DNA of 64,000 nucleotides from Ideonella_A sakaiensis_A (GCF_048320135.1 NZ_CP182947.1:3038001-3102000), one strand, 5' to 3'. Positions 1 to 9,358 are shown, counted from the first letter of the stretch. Numbers and translations: made by a program. Notes: generated from the letters alone by a model not told the origin.

Positions 1-966
1 CCGGCGCACGGCACGACGATCGACCAGCTGCTTGCGCACGCCGACATCGCGATGTACCGCATCAAGGCGGAGGGCAAGAACGGCCACTGCTTCTTCCACC
101 CGGAAATGCTCGATGCCTCGCAGCAGAAGCTGTCGCTCGACAAGGGCCTGCGGCTGGCGCTGCAGAACGGCGAGCTCGAGATGTACTACCAGCCGCAGAT
201 CGACGTGCGCAGCGGCCGCATCATCGGTGCCGAGGGCCTGATGCGCTGGCACCATCCGCAGCGCGGACTGTTGACGGCCGGGGAATTCCTGCCATTTGCC
301 GAGGAGGCCGGTCTGATCGTGCCGGTCAGCGACTGGATGCTCGAGACGCTGTGCCGTGACCTGGTCGCCTGGAACGGGCTCGGCGCCGACGACGTGATGA
401 TGGCGATCAATCTGTCGCCGCAGTATCTGGAGCGAGGCAATTTCGTCAAGAAGCTGCTCGATGCGCAGGCCCGCTGGGGCTTCCCGATGAACCGCGTCGA
501 GGTCGAGATCACCGAGAACATCAGCATCCGCAACCCGCAGTACGTGATCGACCAGCTCAATGTGCTGTGCCGGCTCGGCGTCAGTGTCGCGATCGACGAT
601 TTCGGCACCGGCTATTCGTCACTCGCCTACCTGCACCGTTTTCCGGTCGGCACCGTGAAGATCGACCAGTCGTTCGTGCGCGAGATCAGCCATGCGAAGG
701 GGCCGTGCCCGGTCGTGCTGGCGATCATCTCGATGGCGACCGGGCTCGGCATGAACGTGATCGCCGAAGGCGTCGAGACGACCGAGGAGTCGCAATACCT
801 GGAGCAGGCCGGTTGCCCCCGCATGCAGGGCTTCCTGTTCCACCCGCCGATTCCGAACGGCCAGTTCATGCAACTGCTCGGCGAACAGTCGGCCGGGCGT
901 CGGCCGGCGGCTTGGCACGGCAACCGCCATCCGGGCGGACAAGGCCGGCTGCTGTTCGAGAGCTGA
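1..966 (+). CDS. GGDEF/EAL-type c-di-GMP phosphodiesterase (3' part)
   Basis: The frame is open from base 1, so this is the C-terminal part of a longer protein. The first ~25 residues match the end of a GGDEF domain (LLAHADIAMY...AEGKNG), followed by a complete EAL domain. The signature is EGL rather than EAL (AEGLMRW), but the metal and catalytic residues are visible: the Asn of INLSPQYL, the Glu of VEITEN, the DD of AIDDFGTGYSSL, the Lys of VKIDQSF and the Glu of AEGVET. The EAL domain is therefore probably an active c-di-GMP hydrolase. Whether the GGDEF half is active and what sensor lies upstream cannot be seen. It ends in a ~45-residue basic, low-complexity tail and converges on ruvB. 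Confidence 0.93.
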   Translation, partial: PAHGTTIDQLLAHADIAMYRIKAEGKNGHCFFHPEMLDASQQKLSLDKGLRLALQNGELEMYYQPQIDVRSGRIIGAEGLMRWHHPQRGLLTAGEFLPFAEEAGLIVPVSDWMLETLCRDLVAWNGLGADDVMMAINLSPQYLERGNFVKKLLDAQARWGFPMNRVEVEITENISIRNPQYVIDQLNVLCRLGVSVAIDDFGTGYSSLAYLHRFPVGTVKIDQSFVREISHAKGPCPVVLAIISMATGLGMNVIAEGVETTEESQYLEQAGCPRMQGFLFHPPIPNGQFMQLLGEQSAGRRPAAWHGNRHPGGQGRLLFES

Positions 967-975
967 CCGCCGCCG

Positions 976-2040
976 TCAGCGAGGCTCGGCGCCGAACAGG
1001 TCGCCGCCGCTGCCGGCCGGCGGTGCCACGCCGAGGTGCCGATAGGCGGCCAGGGTCGCAACCCGGCCGCGCGGCGTGCGTTGCAGGAAACCCTGCTGGA
1101 TCAGATAGGGTTCGATCACGTCCTCGATCGTCCCCGGCTCCTCGCCGATCGCCGCGGCGACGTTGTCCAGCCCGACCGGACCGCCATCGAAGCGGTGCAC
1201 GACCGCTTCGAGCAATTTCCTGTCCATCACATCGAATCCCTGCGGATCGACGTCGAGCATCGCCAGCGCGAGGTCGGCCACCGCCTTGTCGATGCGGCCG
1301 TTGCCCTTGACGTCGGCAAAATCGCGGACCCGGCGCAGCAGCCGGTTGGCGATGCGCGGCGTCCCGCGCGAGCGGCGCGCGATCTCGTAGGCGCCTTCGC
1401 GGTCGGTTGGTACCTTCAGCAGCCCCGCCGAACGGTCGACGATCCGCGCCAGCTCGTCGGCGCTGTAGAACTCGAGGCGGGCGACGATGCCAAAGCGGTC
1501 GCGCAGCGGGTTCGTCAACATGCCGGCGCGGGTCGTCGCGCCGACCAGCGTGAACGGCTGCAGGTCGAGCTTGATGCTGCGCGCTGCCGGCCCCTCGCCG
1601 ATCATGATGTCGATCTGGTAGTCCTCGAGCGCCGGATAAAGAATCTCCTCGACGACCGGGCTGAGCCGGTGGATCTCGTCGATGAACAACACGTCGTTGC
1701 GCTCGAGGTTGGTCAGGATCGCCGCCAGATCCTTCGGCTTCTCGAGCACTGGCCCGCTGGTCTGCCGCAGGTTGACGCCGAGCTCGTTGGCGATGATGTG
1801 GCTCAGCGTCGTCTTGCCCAGGCCGGGTGGGCCGAACAGCAACACGTGGTCCATCGCCTCGCTGCGTTTTCTGGCCGCGCCGATGAATATCTCGAGTTGC
1901 TCGCGTGCCTTCACCTGTCCGACATAATCGCGCATCCCTCGCGGGCGCAAGGCACGCTCGATCGCTTCCTCGTTCGGCGATGTCGGCGCGGCGCTGACGA
2001 CCCGTTTCGGTACCGCGAAATCATCGGTCTGGATGCTCAT
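976..2040 (-). CDS. ruvB: Holliday junction branch migration helicase RuvB
   Basis: 354 residues, the usual RuvB length. This AAA+ motor forms hexameric rings on either side of RuvA and drives branch migration of Holliday junctions. Walker A GPPGLGKT is at residues 70-77, Walker B with DEIH at 121-124, and sensor 1 ATTRAG follows; the C-terminal winged-helix DNA-binding domain is complete. The ATG at 2040 is the only sensible start. ruvA lies on the same strand 550 bases upstream, but a copper chaperone gene on the opposite strand sits between them, so a simple ruvAB operon is unlikely. ruvC is not in the window. Confidence 0.98.
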   Translation of the reverse strand: MSIQTDDFAVPKRVVSAAPTSPNEEAIERALRPRGMRDYVGQVKAREQLEIFIGAARKRSEAMDHVLLFGPPGLGKTTLSHIIANELGVNLRQTSGPVLEKPKDLAAILTNLERNDVLFIDEIHRLSPVVEEILYPALEDYQIDIMIGEGPAARSIKLDLQPFTLVGATTRAGMLTNPLRDRFGIVARLEFYSADELARIVDRSAGLLKVPTDREGAYEIARRSRGTPRIANRLLRRVRDFADVKGNGRIDKAVADLALAMLDVDPQGFDVMDRKLLEAVVHRFDGGPVGLDNVAAAIGEEPGTIEDVIEPYLIQQGFLQRTPRGRVATLAAYRHLGVAPPAGSGGDLFGAEPR

Positions 2041-2097
2041 GTCCCATTATCGGATGGCGCCGACAGCCATCCCTTCCCTGTCCTGAGGAATTGTTGT

Positions 2098-2577
2098 ATG
2101 TCCGTCGTTCGAACCGTCCGGTCCCGCCTGCTGCTCGGCGCCGCGGCCTGGCTCCTCGCAGCCGCTGCCTTTGCTGCGGATGCGTTGCGGCAGGGCGCCA
2201 TCGAGATCGGCCATCCGCATGCGCGGGCGACCGCGGTCGGCCAGTCGGTCGGCAGCGGCTACCTGAGCCTGCGCAATACCGGCAGCGGCGCCGATCGGCT
2301 GGTTTCCGCGAAGTCGCCGATTGCCGCCACCGTCGAGCTGCATTCGATGCGGATGGAAGGCGACGTGATGCGGATGCGCCAGCTCGACGCCGTCGATCTG
2401 CCGGCCGGGCAGACCGTCGAACTGAAGCCGGGAGGCCTGCACCTGATGTTGACCGGGCTGAAAGGCCCGCTGAAGGCCGGCGCGGTATTCGACCTGACGC
2501 TGGTGTTCGAGAAGGCGGGGTCGGTGACGGTACCGGTCAAGGTCGAGGCGCCGGGCATGGCCGGCCATCGCCACTGA
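2098..2577 (+). CDS. Periplasmic copper chaperone, PCu(A)C family
   Basis: 159 residues with an N-terminal signal peptide (basic start, hydrophobic core, cleavage near AFA-AD at 27). The PCu(A)C copper(I) site is complete: H82 and M84, M91/M93, and H115 and M117. Family members bind Cu(I) in the periplasm and help assemble the CuA or CuB centre of cytochrome oxidase. No Sco gene is adjacent. The gene lies alone between ruvB and ruvA, transcribed against both. The longer upstream frame in this phase runs antisense through ruvB and is spurious; the ATG at 2098 directly precedes the signal peptide. Confidence 0.93.
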   Translation: MSVVRTVRSRLLLGAAAWLLAAAAFAADALRQGAIEIGHPHARATAVGQSVGSGYLSLRNTGSGADRLVSAKSPIAATVELHSMRMEGDVMRMRQLDAVDLPAGQTVELKPGGLHLMLTGLKGPLKAGAVFDLTLVFEKAGSVTVPVKVEAPGMAGHRH

Positions 2578-2592
2578 GGCCGGCGGCCGGGC

Positions 2593-3165
2593 TCAGCGGC
2601 CGAGTGAGCGCAGCGCGCTCTTGATGCCGTCGCTGACGCCGACATCGGCCGGCAAGGCCTTCATCGCGGCCGCTGCCTCGCGGTCGTTGTAGCCGAGCGC
2701 AACCAGCGCCTGCAGGATGTCTGCATGGCCGCTGCCGACCGCCGCGACGGCGACACCCGGAGTCTCGCCGAGCTTGCCCTTCAGCTCGAGCAGCAGCCGC
2801 TCGGCGGTTTTCTTGCCGATGCCGGGTACCTTGACCAGCCGGCCGCTCTGCTGCTCGCTGACCGCCTGTGCGAGGTCGTCGACGCTCAGTCCCGACAGGA
2901 TCGCCAGCGCCATCCGCGGACCGACGCCGGAAATCCGGATCAGCAGGCGAAAGGTCGCGCGTTCGCGCGCGGTCAGGAAGCCGAACAGCACGTGCGCATC
3001 CTCGCGAACGATCAGGTGCGTCAGCAGGCTGACCCGCTCGCCGAGGGCCGGCAGATTGAAATAGCTGCTCATCGGCACGTCGATCTCGTAGCCGACGCCG
3101 TTGACATCGAGCAGCACCTGCGGCGGGGTCTTTTCGGCAAGCAGCCCGGTGAGTCGTCCGATCAT
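2593..3165 (-). CDS. ruvA: Holliday junction DNA helicase subunit RuvA
   Basis: 190 residues, normal for RuvA. The protein binds four-way junctions as a tetramer and loads RuvB. An N-terminal OB-fold (MIGRLTGLL..., with VGYEIDVP) is followed by two helix-hairpin-helix motifs (ISGVGPRMALAIL and VPGIGKKTAERLL). The C-terminal domain III that contacts RuvB has the usual ALVALGYNDREA pattern. The gene lies 24 bases downstream of the response regulator stop, so it may be cotranscribed with the two-component genes. Confidence 0.98.
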   Translation of the reverse strand: MIGRLTGLLAEKTPPQVLLDVNGVGYEIDVPMSSYFNLPALGERVSLLTHLIVREDAHVLFGFLTARERATFRLLIRISGVGPRMALAILSGLSVDDLAQAVSEQQSGRLVKVPGIGKKTAERLLLELKGKLGETPGVAVAAVGSGHADILQALVALGYNDREAAAAMKALPADVGVSDGIKSALRSLGR

Positions 3166-3189
3166 CGTGCGATTATCCAGGCGCGCCGG

Positions 3190-3855
3190 TCAGCGCCTGA
3201 ACAGGCCGAGGCGTTGCGCCTCGAGCGCCACTTCGGCGCGCGAGCTGACATTGAGCTTGCGGTAGATCTGCTTCACATAGTCGGCGATCGTGTGCCGCGA
3301 CAGACCGAGCTGGGCGCCGATTTCCGGCAGCGTGAAACCTTTCGCGACGCGCAACAGCACCTCGCTTTCCCGATCGGTCAGCACCACCTGCGGCAGCTCG
3401 CTGGTCCGCTCGGCCGGTTTACGCGAGCCGGCAAAATGCGACAACACGCGCCGCGCAATCGACGGCGACAGCGGTGGCTCGCCGTGGTGCATCCGGCCGA
3501 GTTGCTCGATGATCATCTCGCGCGGCTGCTCCTTCAGGATGTAGCCGAAGGCGCCGGCCTGCAACGCAGGGAACAGATGCTCGTCGTCGTCGTGGATCGT
3601 GACGACGACCGACTGGTTATCGGGCTGCTGCTCGCGCAGCGCCGCAACGACGTCGACGCCGGAGCCGTCGGGCAGACCCAGATCGATCAGCGCCAGATCG
3701 AATTGCAACGAATGCATCAGCTCGAGCGCCTCGCTGACCAGCGCGACCTCGGCAATCATCGCCCGCGGGAAGGCGTCGGCGACCAGTTGCTTGAGCCAGG
3801 CACGTATCTTCGGCAGATCTTCGAGGATCAGGATATTGGAGATCGTCTGGGCCAT
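3190..3855 (-). CDS. NarL/FixJ-type response regulator
   Basis: 221 residues from the ATG at 3855; a TTG nine codons upstream is possible but less likely. The receiver domain has the phospho-acceptor Asp at 58 (ALIDLGLPDGSG) and the conserved Lys in ILKEQP. A C-terminal LuxR-type helix-turn-helix (LTDRESEVLLRVAKG...LSRHTIADYVKQIYRKL) binds DNA. It starts 29 bases after the stop of the histidine kinase, so the two form a cognate pair. Target genes cannot be told from the sequence. Confidence 0.95.
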   Translation of the reverse strand: MAQTISNILILEDLPKIRAWLKQLVADAFPRAMIAEVALVSEALELMHSLQFDLALIDLGLPDGSGVDVVAALREQQPDNQSVVVTIHDDDEHLFPALQAGAFGYILKEQPREMIIEQLGRMHHGEPPLSPSIARRVLSHFAGSRKPAERTSELPQVVLTDRESEVLLRVAKGFTLPEIGAQLGLSRHTIADYVKQIYRKLNVSSRAEVALEAQRLGLFRR

Positions 3856-3884
3856 GAGGAGTGGGCAGCGAGCGAGCGGCAATG

Positions 3885-5855
3885 CTAACCGCTGGCGCGG
3901 TCCGGCATGGCCGACCGATCCTCCCGCAACGGGAAGCTCAGCTTGATCTCGGTGCCGCTGCCAGGCAGCGAGGTGATCTCGCAGCTGCCGTCGAGTTGCT
4001 GGGCGCGCTGTTTCATGCTGGCAAGCCCGTGGCCGGCGCCCATCGCCTGCTCGGCGCCCTCGGCCAGGCCGCGGCCGTCGTCCTTGACGACGATGTTGAA
4101 TTCGTTCGCCGTTGCGTTCAATCGAATGCTGCAGCGTGTCGCCTGGCTGTGCTTCAGGATATTGCTGACCGCTTCGCGCAGGATCCGCGTGATCTGCACA
4201 TAGGCCCGCGCATTCAGCGCCTGGCCGTCGAATTCACCAGAGCTGTGCCATTCGAGCCGTATCTTGGTCTTGCCGAGCCGCATCACGATCTCGGCCCGCC
4301 AGTCGGCGACCGCATCGCCGACCGGCATCGGCTTGCTGCTCAGCCCGCGCACTGCGAGGCGCATTTCATCGAGTGCCTCGCGGCCAAGGGTTGCAATGCG
4401 CTCGTCTTCGCAGGTGTGGACGATCGTCAACAGTTTGGCGCCGAGGTCGTCGTGCAGGTCGGAGGCGATGCGCTTGCGCTCCTTTTCCGTCATCTGCGCG
4501 ATCCGCATCTCGGCGAGCTGGGCAAAATTTCGCTCCACGACGGCGGTGACATCGAGCACCCGCGTCTGCAGCAGCGCGCGGCTCGCCTCGGCAGCGACAA
4601 GCGCGCGGTTCAGACCGGAGACGATGCGCACGCCGGTGACCACCGCCATCGCGGCCCAGCCGAATGGCGAGCCGGCAATCCAGGCCACCGTCAGCAACGG
4701 CGGCAGGCCGGATGGCGTCGACAACGCGTCGAGCGTCCACGCCGCGACCACCAGTGCCCAGGCCGCCAGACCGAACCAGAATTCCTCGCGCCGTTGCCGC
4801 CAGCGGTCGGTCAGGTAGAAGACGAAGACCGCCATGCCCTGGGCCACCAGGATCACCGCCGACGAGATCGCCCAGATGAACGACATGTCGGCCGGCAAGA
4901 GCACCATGCCGAGCGGAATCACGATACCCTGCAGCGCCAGCAACCTGAACAGCCATCGGCAAGCGCGGCCGCACAGCGTCAGCAGCAGCCGGATCGTCAA
5001 CGCCACCGTCGGCGTCCACAGGCTGACCAGCAGCACGTCGAACCAGCTTGCCGGCAGCCACGGCGGCGCAGCCCAGACGATCAGCCCGAGCGCGGCCGAC
5101 CAGACCAGCACCAGCAGGCCGTACAGCCGCAGCAGCGTGACGTTGTGGCCGGCACGTGACAGCAACAGCACGATGCCGCCGAGCACCAGCAGTCCGAAGT
5201 GGATCAGGCGCGGCAGTCCGACGTGCACCATCTCGGCCACTGCCTGCTGCTGCTGCAGCGTGGCAAGTGGACCGATCCACGGCGGCGCCAGGTAGGCTGC
5301 CCGGCGCGCACTGCTGGTTTTGGCGAGTCGAAGGCCGTGCAGGTGGATGTCGAGTCGGTTGCCGCGCTTGTACAACAAGGTCGACGGCAGCGGTATCAGC
5401 ATCGGGTGTGGGCACAGCTGCGCCCGGGCGTCGCCGGGCCTCGCGTCGCGCAGCAGTGCGGTGCCGTTCAGATCGACATCGATCGAGCCGCAGCTGCCCG
5501 GCAGATACGCCCCGAGCAAGGTTTGCGGCGGCAATTCCTGCGGCCAGTCAAAGCGCAGGCTGACCAATGCACGACCCTGTTCGTCGAGCGGCAGAGAAGG
5601 GCCGAGGGCGGGCAGTTCGACGGCAACCGCACTGGCCTCGCCGCCCTGGCGGACGCCGGGCCAGGCCACCGCATGGCGCAGTTCGACGACATGCGGCGGC
5701 AAGACCGGCTCGCTGTCGTCGGGGTGCCAGATGCTGCCCGCGCCCAGCAACAGCAATACCGGCACCAGGCCGAGCCAGATGACCCAGCGCCGCGGCAGGA
5801 CCGGGCGCAGCCGGTCGGCGAGCATGACGGACCATTGATTGCGCAGCTTGAGCAT
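3885..5855 (-). CDS. Membrane sensor histidine kinase, NarX/DegS (HisKA_3) type
   Basis: About 656 residues from the ATG at 5855; an in-frame ATG at 5888 is an alternative. One membrane segment near residues 24-40 precedes a ~150-residue extracytoplasmic region, then a block of about seven hydrophobic segments (~215-410), an arrangement like 7TMR-DISM sensors. The dimerisation/phosphoacceptor motif is DLHDDLGAK with His468. The ATPase domain has an N-box (REAVSNILKHS) and DDGRG, typical of kinases paired with NarL regulators. The signal is unknown. The regulator follows in the same operon, and the 5' end faces the phoH-like gene. Confidence 0.93.
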   Translation of the reverse strand: MLKLRNQWSVMLADRLRPVLPRRWVIWLGLVPVLLLLGAGSIWHPDDSEPVLPPHVVELRHAVAWPGVRQGGEASAVAVELPALGPSLPLDEQGRALVSLRFDWPQELPPQTLLGAYLPGSCGSIDVDLNGTALLRDARPGDARAQLCPHPMLIPLPSTLLYKRGNRLDIHLHGLRLAKTSSARRAAYLAPPWIGPLATLQQQQAVAEMVHVGLPRLIHFGLLVLGGIVLLLSRAGHNVTLLRLYGLLVLVWSAALGLIVWAAPPWLPASWFDVLLVSLWTPTVALTIRLLLTLCGRACRWLFRLLALQGIVIPLGMVLLPADMSFIWAISSAVILVAQGMAVFVFYLTDRWRQRREEFWFGLAAWALVVAAWTLDALSTPSGLPPLLTVAWIAGSPFGWAAMAVVTGVRIVSGLNRALVAAEASRALLQTRVLDVTAVVERNFAQLAEMRIAQMTEKERKRIASDLHDDLGAKLLTIVHTCEDERIATLGREALDEMRLAVRGLSSKPMPVGDAVADWRAEIVMRLGKTKIRLEWHSSGEFDGQALNARAYVQITRILREAVSNILKHSQATRCSIRLNATANEFNIVVKDDGRGLAEGAEQAMGAGHGLASMKQRAQQLDGSCEITSLPGSGTEIKLSFPLREDRSAMPDRASG

Positions 5856-5937
5856 CGGCCGCGATTGTGCGCGACGCCAGACCGGCATTCGCGCGACAAT
5901 CGTGCCCCCGCAACCTGGCCCCGGAAGCAGCGCGCCC

Positions 5938-6912
5938 GTGATCCTTCGCCACGCCTTCATCCCCGTCGACAACAACCGCCTTTCCCATCTGTGCGGCAGC
6001 ATGGATGCCCACCTGAGAGAAATCGAATCCGCGATGGATGTCTCGATCTCGCGGCGCAATGAATCCTTTCGCATCGAAGGCGCCAAGTTGCAGGCCGAAC
6101 GCGCGGTGGCGCTGCTGCAATCGCTGTATGACCAGGCAAAGACGCCGCTCGAGCCGGAATCGTTCCAGCTGGCGTTGGTCCAGGCCGTCGCCGACCCGGC
6201 ATCGCTGAGCCGGCGTGCCGCCGCGGGGAGCGACAACACACCGGCGGAGCCGAGCCTGCGCACCCGGCGTGCCGATGTGGTCGGCCGCACGCCGAACCAG
6301 CAGCTTTATCTCGGCAACATCCTCAGCCACGACATCAGCTTCGGCATCGGACCGGCCGGCACCGGCAAGACCTTTCTGGCAGTCGCCTGCGCCGTCGATG
6401 CGCTCGAGCGCAGCACCGTGCAACGCATCATCCTGACCCGGCCGGCGGTCGAAGCCGGCGAGCGGCTCGGTTTCCTGCCCGGCGATCTGGCGCAGAAGGT
6501 CGACCCCTACCTGCGTCCGCTGTACGACGCCTTGTACGACCTGATGGGGCTCGACAAGGTGACCCGCGCGTTCGAGAAAGGTCTGATCGAGGTTGCGCCG
6601 CTGGCCTTCATGCGCGGGCGCACGCTGAACCATGCCTTCGTGATCCTCGACGAGGCGCAGAATACGACGCCGGAGCAGATGAAGATGTTCCTGACCCGGA
6701 TCGGTTTCGGCAGCAAATGTGTCGTCACCGGCGACGTCAGCCAGATCGACCTGCCGCGTGGTGAACGCAGCGGCCTGATCGAGGCCGAACGCATCCTGCG
6801 CCGCGTCTCGGGCATTGCGACGACCCGCTTCACCGCGGTCGACGTGGTGCGCCACCCGCTGGTGGCCCGCATCGTCGAGGCCTATGACGCGGCGCGGTCC
6901 GACGGTGAATGA
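5938..6912 (+). CDS. ybeZ: PhoH-like ATPase (YbeZ)
   Basis: 324 residues from the GTG at 5938. That start is chosen because the conserved YbeZ N-terminal segment (FIPVDNNRLSHLCGS) begins before the first ATG at 6001. The PhoH P-loop GPAGTGKT is at 138-145 and Walker B DEAQN at 238-242. YbeZ proteins are cytoplasmic nucleotide-binding proteins linked to ribosome and rRNA quality control with YbeY, which follows here with an ATGA overlap and is therefore translationally coupled. Confidence 0.95.
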   Translation: MILRHAFIPVDNNRLSHLCGSMDAHLREIESAMDVSISRRNESFRIEGAKLQAERAVALLQSLYDQAKTPLEPESFQLALVQAVADPASLSRRAAAGSDNTPAEPSLRTRRADVVGRTPNQQLYLGNILSHDISFGIGPAGTGKTFLAVACAVDALERSTVQRIILTRPAVEAGERLGFLPGDLAQKVDPYLRPLYDALYDLMGLDKVTRAFEKGLIEVAPLAFMRGRTLNHAFVILDEAQNTTPEQMKMFLTRIGFGSKCVVTGDVSQIDLPRGERSGLIEAERILRRVSGIATTRFTAVDVVRHPLVARIVEAYDAARSDGE

Positions 6913-7379
6913 GCGGGCGCATGCCGAAGCCGCCGTTGACGCTGTCGCTGCAGTTCGCGCGTGACGACACCGTGCGCGCACACCGGGCGGCCTTGCCGCG
7001 GGGCCGGGTCGTGAGTTGCCTGCGCGCGGCCCTCGAGCGGCCGGGCGAGATCACGGTCAGGATCGTCGGCGAGGCCGAGGGGCTGGCGCTGAACCGCGAC
7101 TACCGCAGCCAGGACCATGCAACCAATGTGCTGACCTTCGATTACAGCCATCAGCCGCTGGTGGTTGCCGATCTGGTGCTGTGTGCGCCGGTCGTCGAGC
7201 GCGAGGCGGCCGCGCAGGGGATTGCACTGGCCGACCACTATGCGCACCTGCTGGTCCATGGCGCGCTGCATGCGCAAGGCTTCGACCACCTCGACGACGC
7301 GCAGGCGCAGCTGATGGAGGCACGCGAAAGCGAGATCCTGGCCGGTCTCGGCGTCGCCGACCCTTACCGCGCCGGCTGA
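6909..7379 (+). CDS. ybeY: Endoribonuclease YbeY (rRNA maturation)
   Basis: 156 residues. The zinc-binding motif HGALHAQGFDH has its three histidines at 117, 121 and 127, the UPF0054 signature. YbeY is a single-strand endoribonuclease needed for 16S rRNA 3'-end maturation and ribosome quality control. The start codon overlaps the ybeZ stop (ATGA). The 3' end overlaps the convergent EamA transporter by 16 bases. No CorC or Lnt gene follows, unlike many proteobacteria. Confidence 0.97.
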   Translation: MSGRMPKPPLTLSLQFARDDTVRAHRAALPRGRVVSCLRAALERPGEITVRIVGEAEGLALNRDYRSQDHATNVLTFDYSHQPLVVADLVLCAPVVEREAAAQGIALADHYAHLLVHGALHAQGFDHLDDAQAQLMEARESEILAGLGVADPYRAG

Positions 7380-8272
7380 TCGTCGGGCGGCCGGCGCGGC
7401 GCCCACAGCACCGATACGATCGCAATGCCGATCAGCGCCAGCGCCGCGCCGTCCTGCCAATGCAGCGACTCGTTCAGAAACCAGGCGCCGGAGGCGGTGC
7501 CGAGCACCGGGATCAGCATCACGCTGAGCGTCGACGCGGCCGGCGGCAGGTCGCGCGCGAGCAGCAGCCAGGCCGGCTGCGCCATGCCGAAGATCAGCAC
7601 CGCGTTGTAGGCGACGGCGGCCCACACCGCCGGCGGCAACGGCGTCCACGCCTGCCGCTCGAAGGTCCAGGCCAGGCTGGCCATCACGATGGTCGTCAGC
7701 ACGCTCATCCACCAGACCAGCACCAGCGTTGGTGCGGCAATCCGGGTGCGGCGCAGCAACTGGGTGCCGAACGCCCAGACCGCGGCCGCGCCGAGCATGC
7801 CGGCGACGCCAGCCGGGCTGCCGGTCAGGCGGTCGATCTCGTGCCACAGCAGCAAGGCGACGCCGAACGCCGCGGCGCCGACACCCACGCCTTGCCGGCC
7901 ACTGAGGCGCTGGCTGAACCAGAGCATGCCCCAGACCGCAGAGAAGATCGGCATCGTATAGCCGAGGATGGCCGCCCGGCCCGACGACAGCGACTGGATC
8001 GCGAGGATTGCCAGCGTGTGCCAGACGACCATGTTGGTGAAGGTCAGCAGGCCGAGTTCGCGCCAATCGGCGCGCGCCACGCGCAGCGGCATCTTCATCC
8101 ACAGGCAGATCGCGAGCAGCATCGGCAAACCGAGCGCCATCGACAGCGCACGGAAGGACAGCGGTGGGTAGCCGCTGACGCCAAGCTTCAGCACCGGCCA
8201 GTTCAGCCCCCAGAATACCGTCACGAAGACCAGCAACAGCAGTTGGCGCCGGGTGAACTGCGCGCCGCTCAC
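7364..8272 (-). CDS. DMT-superfamily exporter (EamA domains)
   Basis: 302 residues with about ten hydrophobic segments in two EamA repeats (FWGLNWPVLKLG in the first; FGTQLLRR...LVWWMSV opening the second). EamA proteins are inner-membrane drug/metabolite exporters; the substrate cannot be predicted. The GTG start at 8272 overlaps the stop of the CorA-like gene by four bases, indicating coupling. The 3' end overlaps ybeY head-on. Confidence 0.92.
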   Translation of the reverse strand: MSGAQFTRRQLLLLVFVTVFWGLNWPVLKLGVSGYPPLSFRALSMALGLPMLLAICLWMKMPLRVARADWRELGLLTFTNMVVWHTLAILAIQSLSSGRAAILGYTMPIFSAVWGMLWFSQRLSGRQGVGVGAAAFGVALLLWHEIDRLTGSPAGVAGMLGAAAVWAFGTQLLRRTRIAAPTLVLVWWMSVLTTIVMASLAWTFERQAWTPLPPAVWAAVAYNAVLIFGMAQPAWLLLARDLPPAASTLSVMLIPVLGTASGAWFLNESLHWQDGAALALIGIAIVSVLWAPRRPPDDQPAR

Positions 8273-9336
8273 GGCGTGCTTCCGATGTAGCGCTTGCGCC
8301 AGAAGAAGATGCTCAGCGCAACCCCGGTGACGACCAGCAGGCCGATCACGACCCAGACGCCGGTCGTGCTGTGGATCAGCGGCAGGCGGTCGAAATTCAT
8401 GCCGAAAAAACCGGTGACGAGATTCAGCGGCAGAAAGATCGCGGTCAGCACGGTCAACGTGCGCATGATGTTGTTGGTGCGATGGCTTTGCGCCGAAAAA
8501 TGCATCTGCACCGCGGTCTCGGCCGATGTCTCGAGCCGCCGGACATGGCTGAGCACGCGTTCGATGTGCTCGAGCACGTCGCGCGAGCGCACCTGCAGCA
8601 GTTCATGTTCGCGGCGCGCCGCTTCGGTCAGGTTGCTCGACCATTCGTCGAGCGAATCGATCCATTCGACGATTGCCGCGCGCTGGTCCTCGCAGTGGTC
8701 CTCGAGCAGGTGCAGCGTGTTGCGCAGATCGAGCAGCATCCGCCAGTTGCCAAAGCGGCTGCGCGGCTGCAACAGCTGCTGCTGGAGTTCGCCGAGGTCC
8801 TTCGCGAGCTCGCGCCGCAAGTCAAGGTAGCCGTCGACGATGTGGTTGGTCATCCGCAGCATCAGGTCGGCCGCGCTCGGCGGCAGACGGGCGGAGTTGC
8901 GGTGGTCCGGCACCTGGCTTTGCTGGGACAGCCGCTGCACGAATGCCTGCAGCAGCTGCCCGTCGGCGGGGTGGACACTGAGCAGCAGTCGGTCGAACAA
9001 GACGAATCCGACCGGGCTGGTCTCGATCGACGAGCCTGGATTGGGGGCCGGCTGTGGAATGTCGGCTGAGCCGGTGCCGAGGCGGCGAAATACCAGCAGG
9101 TCGTACAGGCTGGTCGAGTCGTAATTCGACGGCAGCTGGTTGTTCAGCAGGTCCGATACATGCAGATCGACCAGTTCACCGCCGGTCCAGTTGCGCAGCC
9201 TCGCCTGCAGGTCGGCCAGTTCGGCGGCAAACGCAGGGCGCGAACAGGCGACCCACAGATAACCGCTGGCCGGCAGCTGTTCGGGCGCGGTCGCCAGTTC
9301 AGCGAAGCCATCACCAGCGACGTGAAAGATCCGCAT
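8269..9336 (-). CDS. CorA/ZntB-type divalent cation transporter
   Basis: 355 residues. A long cytoplasmic N-terminal domain with predicted coiled helices is followed by two C-terminal membrane helices carrying the GMN signature (FFGMNFDRLP), diagnostic of the CorA family. The gating loop is GMNFDRLPLIHS and the tail is basic. Family members move Mg2+, Co2+ or Zn2+; ZntB-like zinc transport is possible. It lies 22 bases downstream of hemB on the same strand, which is notable because this HemB looks Mg2+-dependent. Confidence 0.92.
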   Translation of the reverse strand: MRIFHVAGDGFAELATAPEQLPASGYLWVACSRPAFAAELADLQARLRNWTGGELVDLHVSDLLNNQLPSNYDSTSLYDLLVFRRLGTGSADIPQPAPNPGSSIETSPVGFVLFDRLLLSVHPADGQLLQAFVQRLSQQSQVPDHRNSARLPPSAADLMLRMTNHIVDGYLDLRRELAKDLGELQQQLLQPRSRFGNWRMLLDLRNTLHLLEDHCEDQRAAIVEWIDSLDEWSSNLTEAARREHELLQVRSRDVLEHIERVLSHVRRLETSAETAVQMHFSAQSHRTNNIMRTLTVLTAIFLPLNLVTGFFGMNFDRLPLIHSTTGVWVVIGLLVVTGVALSIFFWRKRYIGSTP

Positions 9337-9358
9337 CGGCGAGCCGTCGACGCCGGCT

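Noticed and set aside
1036..2097. Long frame on + strand upstream of the copper chaperone
   Set aside because: Antisense to ruvB; composition is that of a translated complement, and homology starts only at 2098.
5548..6981. 477-residue frame on the - strand across ybeZ
   Set aside because: Antisense of ybeZ; the protein is Arg/Gln-rich without domain patterns, typical of GC-rich shadows.
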